A DNA stretch of 64,000 nucleotides, taken from positions 62,001-126,000 of the forward strand of contig NZ_CABVPN010000016.1 of the NCBI RefSeq assembly GCF_902499115.1, in the 5' to 3' direction. The position numbers were made by a program, and so were the translations under genes. This stretch comes from Burkholderia diffusa (lineage in GTDB: Bacteria; Pseudomonadota; Gammaproteobacteria; Burkholderiales; Burkholderiaceae). Position 1 is the stretch's first letter. Every line of letters begins with the position of its first letter. The notes beneath the pieces were generated by a model. The model did not search any database and was not told where the DNA came from. It worked only from the letters and a program-made list of their open reading frames with translations. Shown in pieces: positions 29,358 to 38,300 of this stretch.

Positions 29358-30251
29358 ATGAACGGCTACCGTGGCCGCTTCGCGCCATCGCCCACCGGCC
29401 CGCTGCATTTCGGCTCGCTGGTCGGTGCGCTCGCGAGCTGGCTCGACGCGCGCGCGCACGGCGGCGCGTGGCTCGTGCGCATCGAGGACATCGACGGCCC
29501 GCGCACGGTGCCCGGCGCCGCCGACGACATCCTTGCAACGCTCGCGCATTTCGGCATGACCCCCGACGAACCGCCCGTGTGGCAAAGCACGCGCGATGCC
29601 GATTATGCAGCCGCGCTCGAACGGCTCGTCGCCGCGGGTCTCGTCTATCCGTGCGGCTGCACACGCAAGGAAATCGCCGATTCGCTGCGTGCCGCGCACG
29701 AGCGCCACACGACCCTCGCGTATCCAGGCACCTGCCGCACCGGCCTGCACGGCAAGCCCGCGCGTGCATGGCGGCTGCGCGTGCCGGACGGCGACGATGC
29801 GATCGTCACGTTCGACGACCGCTGGCAACACACGCAGGCGCAGAACCTCGCGACCGAAGTCGGCGATTTCGTGCTGAAGCGCGCGGACGGCCAATGGGCG
29901 TATCAGCTCGCGGTCGTGGTCGACGATGCCGACGCGGGCATCACCCACGTCGTGCGCGGCGCCGACCTGCTCGATTCGACCGCGCGCCAGATCTACCTGC
30001 AGCGCTGTCTCGGCGTGCCGACGCCCGCCTACCTGCACGTCCCCGTCGTCGTCGATGCGAACGGCGAAAAGCTCAGCAAGCAGACGGGCGCGATCGCGCT
30101 CGAGCGCGACGATCCGCTGCCGGCGCTGCGGGCCGCCGCCGCGCATCTCGGCCTTGCCGCCGACGGCGATCCGTCGGGCGGCACGATGGATGCGTTCTAC
30201 GCGGCCGCGACCGATGCGTGGGCGCGTCGCTTCGGGCCACGCGCCGGCTGA
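29358..30251 (+). CDS. gluQ: Glutamyl-queuosine tRNA(Asp) synthetase
   Basis: A 297-residue truncated glutamyl-tRNA synthetase that attaches glutamate to queuosine in the anticodon of tRNA(Asp). It has the class I HIGH-type motif FAPSPTGPLHFGSLVGAL near the start, a zinc site with YPCGCTRKEI, the KMSKS equivalent KLSKQTGAIAL near residue 237, and no anticodon-binding domain, which explains the short length (family about 300). It directly follows trhO on the same strand. A stem-loop separates it from the convergent rhlE. Confidence 0.93.
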   Translation: MNGYRGRFAPSPTGPLHFGSLVGALASWLDARAHGGAWLVRIEDIDGPRTVPGAADDILATLAHFGMTPDEPPVWQSTRDADYAAALERLVAAGLVYPCGCTRKEIADSLRAAHERHTTLAYPGTCRTGLHGKPARAWRLRVPDGDDAIVTFDDRWQHTQAQNLATEVGDFVLKRADGQWAYQLAVVVDDADAGITHVVRGADLLDSTARQIYLQRCLGVPTPAYLHVPVVVDANGEKLSKQTGAIALERDDPLPALRAAAAHLGLAADGDPSGGTMDAFYAAATDAWARRFGPRAG

Positions 30252-30415
30252 GTCGCGCGCGGAATCCCGGTTCGTATCGACCAGGTTCCGGAATTCGTCG
30301 GCGCTGAATCGACCGGAGACCGGACGCACGCTGACGATACTGCACCGAAGCCCCGCTGCCCGCGCGACAAGTCACCCCTCCTCTCAACGGCCTCGTCACG
30401 AACCGTCTCGCCCAA

Positions 30416-30453
30416 TGAAAAACGGGCACATGCTCATCGCATGCACCCGTTTC
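30416..30453. terminator. Terminator between convergent gluQ and rhlE
   Basis: An imperfect hairpin with AAACGGG and CCCGTTT outer arms and ATGC/GCAT inner arms around TCATC, flanked by A-run and T-run. The geometry fits a terminator read from both strands. Confidence 0.55.
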
Positions 30454-30497
30454 CGCGGCAGCGCTCGCGCGCCGCACCGACCGCCTGAACCGCCCGC

Positions 30498-31991
30498 TTA
30501 CGCAGACGGCTTGCGCGGCATTCCGAAGCCGCCGAGCAGCGCGGCGACCTGACGCTTCGGCCCCTTCTTCTCGGGCTGCTGCCCGGACTTCGTCTCTTCC
30601 GGCTGTGTCGCCGGCGCCGACGGTTCGTACGGCTTCAGGAAGAAATCGTCGATCGGCGCCTCGTGACGACGATGATGGCCGCCACGCTCGGACCCGCCCG
30701 AACGACGCCCCGACGCACCGCGATGCTCGTCGCGCTCGCGGCGGCCGCCGCGTTCGCCGCCGCGTTCGCCACTGCGCTCCCCCCCGCGATCGCCGCCACG
30801 CTCGTCGTGACGATGGCGCGCCGGCTTGTCGATCGCGAGCGTCTGCACGTCGAGCGGACGCTTGATCAGCTTCTCGATATCGGCGAGCTGCTTGCGCTCG
30901 TTCGGGCTGCACAGCGACAGCGCATCGCCCGTCGCGCCCGCGCGGCCCGTGCGGCCGATCCGGTGCACGTAGTCTTCCGCGTTGAACGGCAGGTCGAAGT
31001 TGATCACGGCCGGCAGTTCGGCGATGTCGAGACCGCGCGCGGCCACGTCGGTCGCGACCAGCGCCTCGATTTCGCCGCGCTTGAACGCGTCGAGGGCCTG
31101 CATCCGCTCGATCTGTGTCTTGTCGCCGTGGATCGCCGACGCAACCACGCCGTCGCGCTCGAGGTTGCGGGCCAACCGGCTTGCGCCAATCTTGCTGTTG
31201 CAGAACACGATCACCTGCTTGAGCCCGCGATCGCGCAGCAGCTGCACGACGGCGGCCTGCTTGTCGCCTTCGGCGACGTCGTAGACGATCTGCGTGACGT
31301 TCGCGTTGGTCGAGTTGCTGCGCGCGACCTCGATCGTCTGCGGGTTGCGCAGGTAGGTCGATGCGAGCTTCTTGATTTCCGGCGAGAAAGTGGCCGAGAA
31401 CAGCAGCGTCTGACGCTCCTTCGGCAGCAGGTTCAGGATGCGCTGCAGATCCGGCAGGAAGCCCATGTCGAGCATCCGGTCGGCCTCGTCGAGCACGAGC
31501 ATCTGCACCTGCCCGAGGTTCGCCGTCTTCTGCTGCACGTGGTCGAGCAGGCGGCCGGGCGTCGCGATCAGGATCTCGACGCCGCGGCGCAGCTCGGCCA
31601 TCTGCGGGTTCATGTCGACGCCGCCGAACACGACCGCGCTGCGCAGCGGCGTGTGCTTCCCGTACGCATGCACGTTCGCGGCGACCTGGTCGGCGAGCTC
31701 GCGGGTCGGCGTGAGAATCAGCGCGCGCACCGGGTGGCGCGCAGGCGATGCGCTCGTGTTGGCCTGCGGCAGCAGCCGCTGGAGGATCGGCAGCGAGAAA
31801 CTCGCGGTCTTGCCGGTACCCGTTTGCGCGGCGCCCATGACGTCGCGGCCGGCGAGCACGACCGGAATGGCCTGCGCCTGGATCGGCGTCGGCGTCGTAT
31901 AACCCTGCTCCGCAATGGCTTTCAGGATATCGGCGGCAAGGCCGAATTGATCGAAGGTTGCGTCGGCTGGCTTAGCGACAGAATCGGACAT
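30498..31991 (-). CDS. rhlE: DEAD-box RNA helicase RhlE
   Basis: A 497-residue ATP-dependent RNA helicase acting in ribosome assembly and RNA turnover. Helicase core over residues 1-380: motif I AAQTGTGKT, motif II VLDEADRML, motif III SATFSPEI, motif VI HRIGRTGRAG. After it comes an RGG-like tail: DERGGDRGGERSGERGG, then GRRERDEHRGASGRRSGG. This basic tail probably binds RNA. Length is typical of RhlE with tail (450-500). The start is MSDSVAKP; upstream is an unusually long non-coding leader of about 200 bases. Confidence 0.92.
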   Translation of the reverse strand: MSDSVAKPADATFDQFGLAADILKAIAEQGYTTPTPIQAQAIPVVLAGRDVMGAAQTGTGKTASFSLPILQRLLPQANTSASPARHPVRALILTPTRELADQVAANVHAYGKHTPLRSAVVFGGVDMNPQMAELRRGVEILIATPGRLLDHVQQKTANLGQVQMLVLDEADRMLDMGFLPDLQRILNLLPKERQTLLFSATFSPEIKKLASTYLRNPQTIEVARSNSTNANVTQIVYDVAEGDKQAAVVQLLRDRGLKQVIVFCNSKIGASRLARNLERDGVVASAIHGDKTQIERMQALDAFKRGEIEALVATDVAARGLDIAELPAVINFDLPFNAEDYVHRIGRTGRAGATGDALSLCSPNERKQLADIEKLIKRPLDVQTLAIDKPARHRHDERGGDRGGERSGERGGERGGRRERDEHRGASGRRSGGSERGGHHRRHEAPIDDFFLKPYEPSAPATQPEETKSGQQPEKKGPKRQVAALLGGFGMPRKPSA

Positions 31992-32488
31992 GGTGGCGTT
32001 TCGCTCAAAAGGCGCGGCGGGGACATCGTGCGTCAGGCCGGCCGGGCCTGCGCTCATCACATTTCGGAAGTAGACGGAGCCGCGGCGCGCCGCGCGGCGC
32101 CGCTCTGGCGCTTGGGACCGGTTCATTTCGAACATCGGGCGCCACAGGCCGTGCGGACTCCGTTCGGCGCGAATGCCGGCGGAAAGGGCCGTATTGTAGC
32201 ACTGCGCGGCAATCTGTCCGTGACAACGCCGCGAACGTCCACGGTGGCGGTTCGCGGCGAGTTCCGGCAGGCCGGGCGCGCGCGGATGCGTCAAGCGACC
32301 GGGCTATCCCGATCGGCCGATGGGAAAAATAGGGGTCGAATTGCGGGCGTGTGGTTCGGGAAGTCGGCAAGCGGTCGACGAACCCGAGCGCCGCCTGCCC
32401 CGCGGTCCGGCTCGAGGCCGAACCCGGCTGCCCGCATCGATCGCGGTAATCGGCACGCCCGCACGGCGTATTCGATCGCGTGCGGCGC
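31992..32488. other. Long leader and gap between rhlE and mliC-like gene
   Basis: About 500 bases with no convincing gene; open frames here are shadows. A TACAAT (minus strand 32193-32198) suggests the rhlE start site, leaving a leader of about 195 bases. GGAAAAATAGGGG at 32321-32333 is a local AT-rich patch of unknown use. Confidence 0.5.
32193..32198 (-). promoter_or_regulatory. Candidate -10 element of rhlE
   Basis: TACAAT on the minus strand about 200 bases before the rhlE start. The likely -35 (TTGTCA) is spaced 22 bases, too wide, so the call is tentative. Confidence 0.3.
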
Positions 32489-32872
32489 TCAGCCCTTCTT
32501 CTTTTTCTTCTTCTCGACCTGCACGCAGTCGCCCAGCAGCGGTGCCGCATTCTGGTCTGCGATCTCGTCGCGCAGCGTCCCTTCCTTGCCCTTCGTCCAC
32601 CACGTATAGCGTCCGGCCTGGTAGCGCACGCCAGACGCCGAAACGGTATCGACGAACAGCAGCTGCTGCCCGTTGACCGGCACCAGCGCGAAGCTCTGGC
32701 CGTTGCCCGCGCGCCAGTACGACACCCGCACCGGCTGCTTCTGGTTCGCGCACTGATAGAACGCCTGCTGGCGCGAATCGGCGTCGATCTCCTCGACGGT
32801 CAGTTGCGCGGCATGCGCGACGGAAACGGCGGTGCCGGCGAGCGCGAGCGCGGCGAAGGCTTGGCGAATCAT
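32489..32872 (-). CDS. MliC-like lysozyme inhibitor
   Basis: A 127-residue secreted protein. A signal peptide of about 21 residues (ending VSVAHAAQ) precedes the domain. Membrane-bound/periplasmic C-type lysozyme inhibitors are recognised by FYQCANQKQPVRVSYW near the front and ASGVRYQAGRYTWWTKGKEG; both are present. A cysteine pair (CAN and GDCV) may form the disulfide. The C-terminus is unusual in ending EKKKKKKG. It has a GAGAGGA ribosome site. Expected to protect peptidoglycan from host lysozyme. No lipobox, so periplasmic or secreted. Confidence 0.78.
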   Translation of the reverse strand: MIRQAFAALALAGTAVSVAHAAQLTVEEIDADSRQQAFYQCANQKQPVRVSYWRAGNGQSFALVPVNGQQLLFVDTVSASGVRYQAGRYTWWTKGKEGTLRDEIADQNAAPLLGDCVQVEKKKKKKG

Positions 32873-32954
32873 GCAGGTCCTCTCACGAGACGGGTGTAAG
32901 CGCGCCCTCACGGGGCGTGCGGCTATCGTTGGTTATGGGTTGAGCGTTCGTCGC

Positions 32955-33149
32955 TCAGGGATCGATGACGTCGGCGCATGCGTCGGTCGGCGCGGCCGCG
33001 ACATGGCCGACGACTGGCACGATCTTCAGCCCGGCCGATACGACCCGGCACGGAGCGGCCGCGAGGCCGCACCCCGCGAGGCTCGCGACCAGCGCCAGCG
33101 CGACGCCCACCTTGCCGATACGTCCGATCCGCCGCCATGTCGACGCCAC
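32955..33149 (-). CDS. Small predicted lipoprotein
   Basis: A 64-residue protein with signal helix KVGVALALVASLAGC, lipobox Leu-Ala-Gly-Cys near residue 27, and a short body RVVSAGLKIVPVVGHVAAAP ending TDACADVIDP. Start assigned to GTG because GAGGAG lies 8 bases upstream; the in-frame ATG nearby is in another frame. It resembles the uncharacterised DUF6726 family. It follows purT by 18 bases on the same strand and is likely co-transcribed. No function can be assigned. Confidence 0.75.
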   Translation of the reverse strand: MASTWRRIGRIGKVGVALALVASLAGCGLAAAPCRVVSAGLKIVPVVGHVAAAPTDACADVIDP

Positions 33150-33167
33150 CGCGCGCTCCTCGTCTGG

Positions 33168-34382
33168 TCAGCGCGCCGACACGGGCCGCACGGCCGCCGC
33201 GGCGCGCTTCGCGCGTTCACGGGCTTCGTCGACGGTCGCGCCGGTCGCGAGGGCGACGCCCATGCGCCGCTTCGCGAAGCTCTCCGGTTTGCCGAACAGG
33301 CGCAGGTCGGCGCCCGGCACGGCCAGCGCGTCGCGCACGCCCTCGAACGCGATGCCGCGCTCGTCGAGCCCGCCGTAGATCACCGCCGACGCGGCCGGCG
33401 AGCCGAGCGTCGGATCGACCGGCAGCCCGAGAATCGCGCGCGCGTGCAGTTCGAATTCCGACTGGCGCTGCGACGCGAGCGTCACGAGGCCGGTGTCATG
33501 CGGCCGCGGGCTCACCTCGGAAAACCAGACTTGGTCGCCGCGCACGAACAGCTCGACGCCGAACAGCCCTCGCCCGCCGAGCGCCTCGGTCACCTTGTGC
33601 GCGATCTCGCGCGACTTTTCCAGTGCGACGGCGCTCATCGGCTGCGGCTGCCACGATTCGACGTAATCGCCCGCCACCTGCACGTGCCCGACCGGCTCGC
33701 AAAAGTAGGTGCGCGTCTCGAGCGTCGCCGGATCGATCGCGCGCACGGTCAGCTGCGTGATCTCGTACTCGAAATCGATGAAGCCCTCGACGATCACGCG
33801 GCCGTGGTTCACGCGGCCGCCCGCCATCGCGTAATCCCAGGCCGGCTTCACGTCGGCCTCGGTCCGCACGACCGACTGTCCCTTGCCCGACGACGACATC
33901 ACCGGCTTCACGACGCACGGCATGCCGATCTTCGCGACAGCCGCGCTGAACGCGTCGAACGACTCGGCGAACGCATACGGCGAAGTCGCCAGCCCGAGCT
34001 CCTCGGCCGCGAGGCGGCGGATGCCTTCGCGGTTCATCGTGAGCTGCGTCGCGCGCGCGGTCGGGATCACCTCGGCCAGGCCGGCCGCCTCGATCGCCGC
34101 GAGCGCATCGGTCGCGATCGCCTCGATCTCCGGCACGATCAGGTGCGGGCGCTCGGCCTCGACGACCGCGCGCAGCGCGGCGGCGTCGGTCATGTCGATC
34201 ACGTGCGCGCGATGCGCGACCTGGTGGCCAGGCGCGTCCGGATAACGGTCGACCGCGACGACTTCGACGCCGAGACGCTGCAACGCGATGATGACTTCCT
34301 TGCCGAGTTCGCCCGCGCCGAGCAGCATGACGCGCGTGGCCGAGGGTGAAAGCGGCGTACCGAGCCGCTGACCGATCTGCAT
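33168..34382 (-). CDS. purT: Formate-dependent GAR transformylase 2
   Basis: A 404-residue ATP-grasp ligase that uses formate and ATP to formylate glycinamide ribonucleotide, an alternative to PurN. N-terminal LLGAGELGKEVIIALQRLG; the ATP-grasp domain contains CVVKPVMSSSGKGQSVV near residue 150 and GLFGVELFVRGDQVWFSEVS near 270, with SPRPHDTG just after. Length is usual (about 395-405). Promoter-like TAACAT lies 43 bases before the ATG on the minus strand. A small lipoprotein gene follows. Confidence 0.96.
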   Translation of the reverse strand: MQIGQRLGTPLSPSATRVMLLGAGELGKEVIIALQRLGVEVVAVDRYPDAPGHQVAHRAHVIDMTDAAALRAVVEAERPHLIVPEIEAIATDALAAIEAAGLAEVIPTARATQLTMNREGIRRLAAEELGLATSPYAFAESFDAFSAAVAKIGMPCVVKPVMSSSGKGQSVVRTEADVKPAWDYAMAGGRVNHGRVIVEGFIDFEYEITQLTVRAIDPATLETRTYFCEPVGHVQVAGDYVESWQPQPMSAVALEKSREIAHKVTEALGGRGLFGVELFVRGDQVWFSEVSPRPHDTGLVTLASQRQSEFELHARAILGLPVDPTLGSPAASAVIYGGLDERGIAFEGVRDALAVPGADLRLFGKPESFAKRRMGVALATGATVDEARERAKRAAAAVRPVSAR

Positions 34383-34598
34383 GTGATTTCCCGCTGGTTC
34401 TGTTGGAGGACGAAAACGGCTTCGATGTTAACACGCGCACCCGCGCCGGTCCGGCCGGTTTCGTCGTTTCGCCGCCCCGCCGCGCGAGGCCCGCGGGTGG
34501 GATGCGAACGTTTTCGCGCGCGAAGTGTCGGCTCGCCTCGCGCGGGGCGGGTGCGTTACTCTTACGGCTTGATCAGAATCCGATGAGGAACGAGGCTC

Positions 34599-35144
34599 AT
34601 GTCCCACCTGTCCGCCGCCGCACGCGCACGCACCGGCCTGCTTCGCCCGTTGCGCGCGCCGCTCTGCGCGTTGACGCTTGCCACGCTTCTCGCCGCCTGC
34701 GCGATGCCGACCCACCCCGATTCCGCCGCCCCCGCACCCGACCCGTACAACCCCGCCGCCGTCCAGCTGCTCGACGACACGAGCTGGGAGCTCACGAGCT
34801 GGGTGAACGCCGACGGCACGCCGCGCACGATTCCGCACGGCGACAACGGCGAGCCGATCAAGCTCGCGCTGTCCACCGAATCGGGCGTCCGGCGTGCCAG
34901 CGGCTTTTCCGGCTGCAACCGCTACATGGGCACCTATGCGCTGAAGAACGGTCTGCTCAGCTTCGGGCCGCTGGCCGGCACGCGCATGGCATGCACGAAC
35001 ACACTCGGCGGCCAGCTCGAACACGCGTACCTCGATGCGCTCGCGCACATCGAGAAGACCGGCGTGCAGATGCGCGAGCCGCAGCAGCTGCAGATCGTGA
35101 CCGAAGCCGGCGCAACGCTGACCTTCACGCGCCGGAGCCCCTGA
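34599..35144 (+). CDS. META-domain lipoprotein
   Basis: A 181-residue lipoprotein with lipobox LLAAC near residue 34. The body is a META/HslJ domain: TSWELTSWVNADGTP, then SGFSGCNRYMGTYALKNGL and LAGTRMACTN, motifs of heat-inducible HslJ-like proteins. The role is not established; envelope stress or drug tolerance is reported in other species. It stands alone, 180 bases ahead of ftsK, with a moderate ribosome site (ATGAGGAACGAGGC). Confidence 0.85.
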   Translation: MSHLSAAARARTGLLRPLRAPLCALTLATLLAACAMPTHPDSAAPAPDPYNPAAVQLLDDTSWELTSWVNADGTPRTIPHGDNGEPIKLALSTESGVRRASGFSGCNRYMGTYALKNGLLSFGPLAGTRMACTNTLGGQLEHAYLDALAHIEKTGVQMREPQQLQIVTEAGATLTFTRRSP

Positions 35145-35324
35145 TGCCGCGCGCGGGCGAAGGCCGACCGGCCGCCTTCGCCGCGCGCGAATCCCGGACG
35201 CACGCGTCCCGCGGCCTGGAAGCGCTTCGACGCCTTCATGCTGCCTTAGAGTCCTGTTCGCCGGCCGGTTAAACTCGGCGGGTCGCGCACCGCGCTCCCC
35301 ACCCTCTTCCTGTTTCATCAAAGC

Positions 35325-38300
35325 ATGCACACGGTTGTCTTCGGCTGGTTCGGCATCTCCGCCGTCTGGTTCCTCCTTCTCATCTGGCGTCTCGTTCAGG
35401 CGATGCTGCCCGGCGGCGGCGGACTCGCCGGCCGCGGCTCGATTCGCCTGTGGCTCGGCTTCGCGGCCGTGTTCATCGCGAGTTGCGCGCTGACGAGCCC
35501 GCTGTCGGGCCCCGACACGAACGCGCTCGGCCACGCGTTCTCGAACGGCTTCGCGCATGTGCTCGGCCCGATCGGCACGCCGGTCGCGATGGTCGTGCTG
35601 TTCTTCGCGGGCCTGCCGTGGCTGACCGGCATCGGCTGGCGGCAGTTCGCCGCGTGGGTCGACACGTCTTTCGGCGTCAAGCTCGCGCGCGACGTCGACG
35701 ACGACGTGCGCGGCGTCGCCGACCTGCCGCGCAGCGCGCTGCATCGCGACGACGACATCGTGCAGCCGACCACCGCACACACCGTCAACTCGATGGCGCC
35801 GCGCCAGAATGGCCGCTATTCGCGCCCAACGTTGTGGAAACCCGATCCGCAAGCCCGGCCGAAGCCGCGCGGCAACGCAGCGCCGCGTCCGCTCACCGAG
35901 CCGGTCGCGCCGTCGGGCTGGCTGAAGCCGACATCGGCCCATCGCGTGCCCCCGCCGCCCGCACCGGGCACGACGAACGCCATGCCGCCGCCGACGACCG
36001 GCAGCACCGCCAGCCTCGCGCGGGCCGCCGCGAACGCACAGGTGCCGCGCCCGAATCCGGCCCCGCTTCCGGCCGGGTTCGAGCCCGTTCGGCCGCAACC
36101 GACCACCGCGCGACCAACCGCGGCCGCATCGAAGCAGCCGGCCGCGCCGCGCACCGTGGTCACGCCGCGCCCGGCCGCCGCGACGCCGCCGCGCACGCCC
36201 GCACGCCCAGTGGCGGGCGCAGGCGCCGCCGGCCCGTCGCCCGACGCGACACGGCGCCGCCCCGCGGCACCGGTCCCCGCGCGCGCACCGCTCTACGCAT
36301 GGGTGCAGCAGCCCGCGGAGCCGATCACGCCGGCGCCGAGCGTTCACGACACGCTGCGCTCGATCGAGGCCAGCACCGCGCAATGGGCGACGCTGGACGA
36401 TGTGCGGACGCCCGATGCGGCACCGGCGACGGCCGCCGCGACGACCTTGGCCGGCGCAGTTGCGGCGGCAGGGAGCGTCACGGCGTCGGCATCGGCGTCG
36501 GCATCGGCATCGACGGCCATACCCGCCGGGATCGTTGCGGGCGCGCATCAGGCCGCGCCCCGCGACGCAGGCCTTTCGCGCGAAGCTGCGCCGGCATACG
36601 ACGACGCACCGATCGTGCTCGGTGCATTCATGCCGGCCGAGCCGAGCGTGCGCATGCCCGTTGTCGATGTTGGTACGAGCATTCCGGCCTTCGGTGAAAC
36701 TGCGCGGCATGCCGCACCGGATACCGGCGTCGAGACCAATGCACCGACGCGTCAGGCGGACGCCGATGCGCCCGCCGCGCCGGCACTCGATTCCCCGATC
36801 GAATTTGCACCGTGGGAAGACATCGTCAGCGCGCCGGTTTCCGGACTCGGCGCATCGCATGAAAACCTCACTGCCGCACCGCTGTCCGGCACGGACGAGT
36901 CGGCGGCGACGAGCGAATCTGTCAATACGCATCCGGCCGCCGCTACGTCCACGGCAAGCGACATGGGCCGCACCGCCGATGCGAAGGATGCGGCAACGGC
37001 CGCAGGGACGGTCGGTCAGATCCAGTCGCAATCCACGCCGCCGGCCGATACCGCCGTATCGGTCGATACGAAACAGGACACGCAAGCAGCTCGGGACGTC
37101 GTGAAGCCTGCCCAGCAGGTCGCGCCGACCGCTGCCCTCCCCGCTTCGTCGATCGCGGCAACGCCCACGTGGCCGCTTGCCGATGCAATGCCCGTCGCGG
37201 CAGCGACGCCGGCAGCCTCGGACACGTCGAACGCCGCATCCGCAGGCGGCGTGACGGGAACGGCCTGGCATGCAGCAGCAAAGCACGCTGGAGAAACCGC
37301 ACCATCGCCTGCCGGCACGCAACACGCCATGCCACCCGCACCGGCGGCGTCGACATCCGCGATCGCGGAACCTGCGTCCGCATCGTGGTCGAAGCCGTTG
37401 TCCGCTGAATCCCCCTCTCCTGCGCAGACGATTTCGTCAACTGCCGCGTCGTCGCGCGTCGGCACCGCGCCGGCACTCGCGAACACGTCGAACAGCACAC
37501 CTGCCGCCGCTACGCCTTCGTTGTCCGGCATGACGAGCACGGCCTCCTGGTCGCCGTCGCAACCGCCCGCATCGGCAGCGCCCGTTGCATCGGCTGAGCC
37601 GTCCGCGCCGGCGGGCGCCACGGGGATCGCATACGGTTCCAGCGGTCATGTGCCGGCAGCGGCAGCATCGGCGCTCGGTACCACGGGCGCGGCATCGGCC
37701 ACGGTCACGCCGGCAGCCGCACCGACGACACCCGCCCACACGCCTTCGACCGGTGCCGCCGCCCTTCCCACCGCGCAGCCGCCCGCACCCGCGGCGACGT
37801 CTGCTCCGACGGCTGCGACCGGAGCCCACAGTGTGACCGTGACACAACCTTCTGCGGCCGTTCCAGGCATGGCGGCGGCGTCTGCCCTGACGCCCGCGAT
37901 GAATGCTTCCGGTCCGGCCATGTCGCAGCCGTCCGCGACCGCGCCGATCGTGGCAGCCGCGACGGCCCCCGCATCGACCGGCATGTCCTTCAGCGCAACC
38001 GGATTGCAGCCGGCGCAAAGCACGCAGGTGTCGCCTGCGATCGCGTCTACCGCCCCGTCCGGCAGCGCATCAACCGCAACGTCGACCGCATCGGCGACGC
38101 CTTCGGCAGCACCGACGAGCCGCACGCCTGACGCTTGGTCGACCGGTACGCAGGCCGTGCCGGCCGGAGCAGCGCACTCAGCACCCGGCATCGCGCCTTC
38201 CCCGTCGGTCGTCCCGGCGCCGTCTTCCGGCGCGCTCGCCCAAACGAGCACGATCGGTGCCGCTGCGCCCGCCGCGTTCGGCGGCGTGCCTGCGGCGTCG

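Noticed and set aside
32005..32550. A 181-codon minus-strand frame in the rhlE leader.
   Set aside because: No ribosome site, no domain, and Arg-rich composition; overlaps the MliC-like gene in another frame.
34428..37325. A 965-codon minus-strand frame with many cysteines and arginines.
   Set aside because: It is antisense to ftsK and the META gene; the composition is typical of reverse-strand GC-rich noise.
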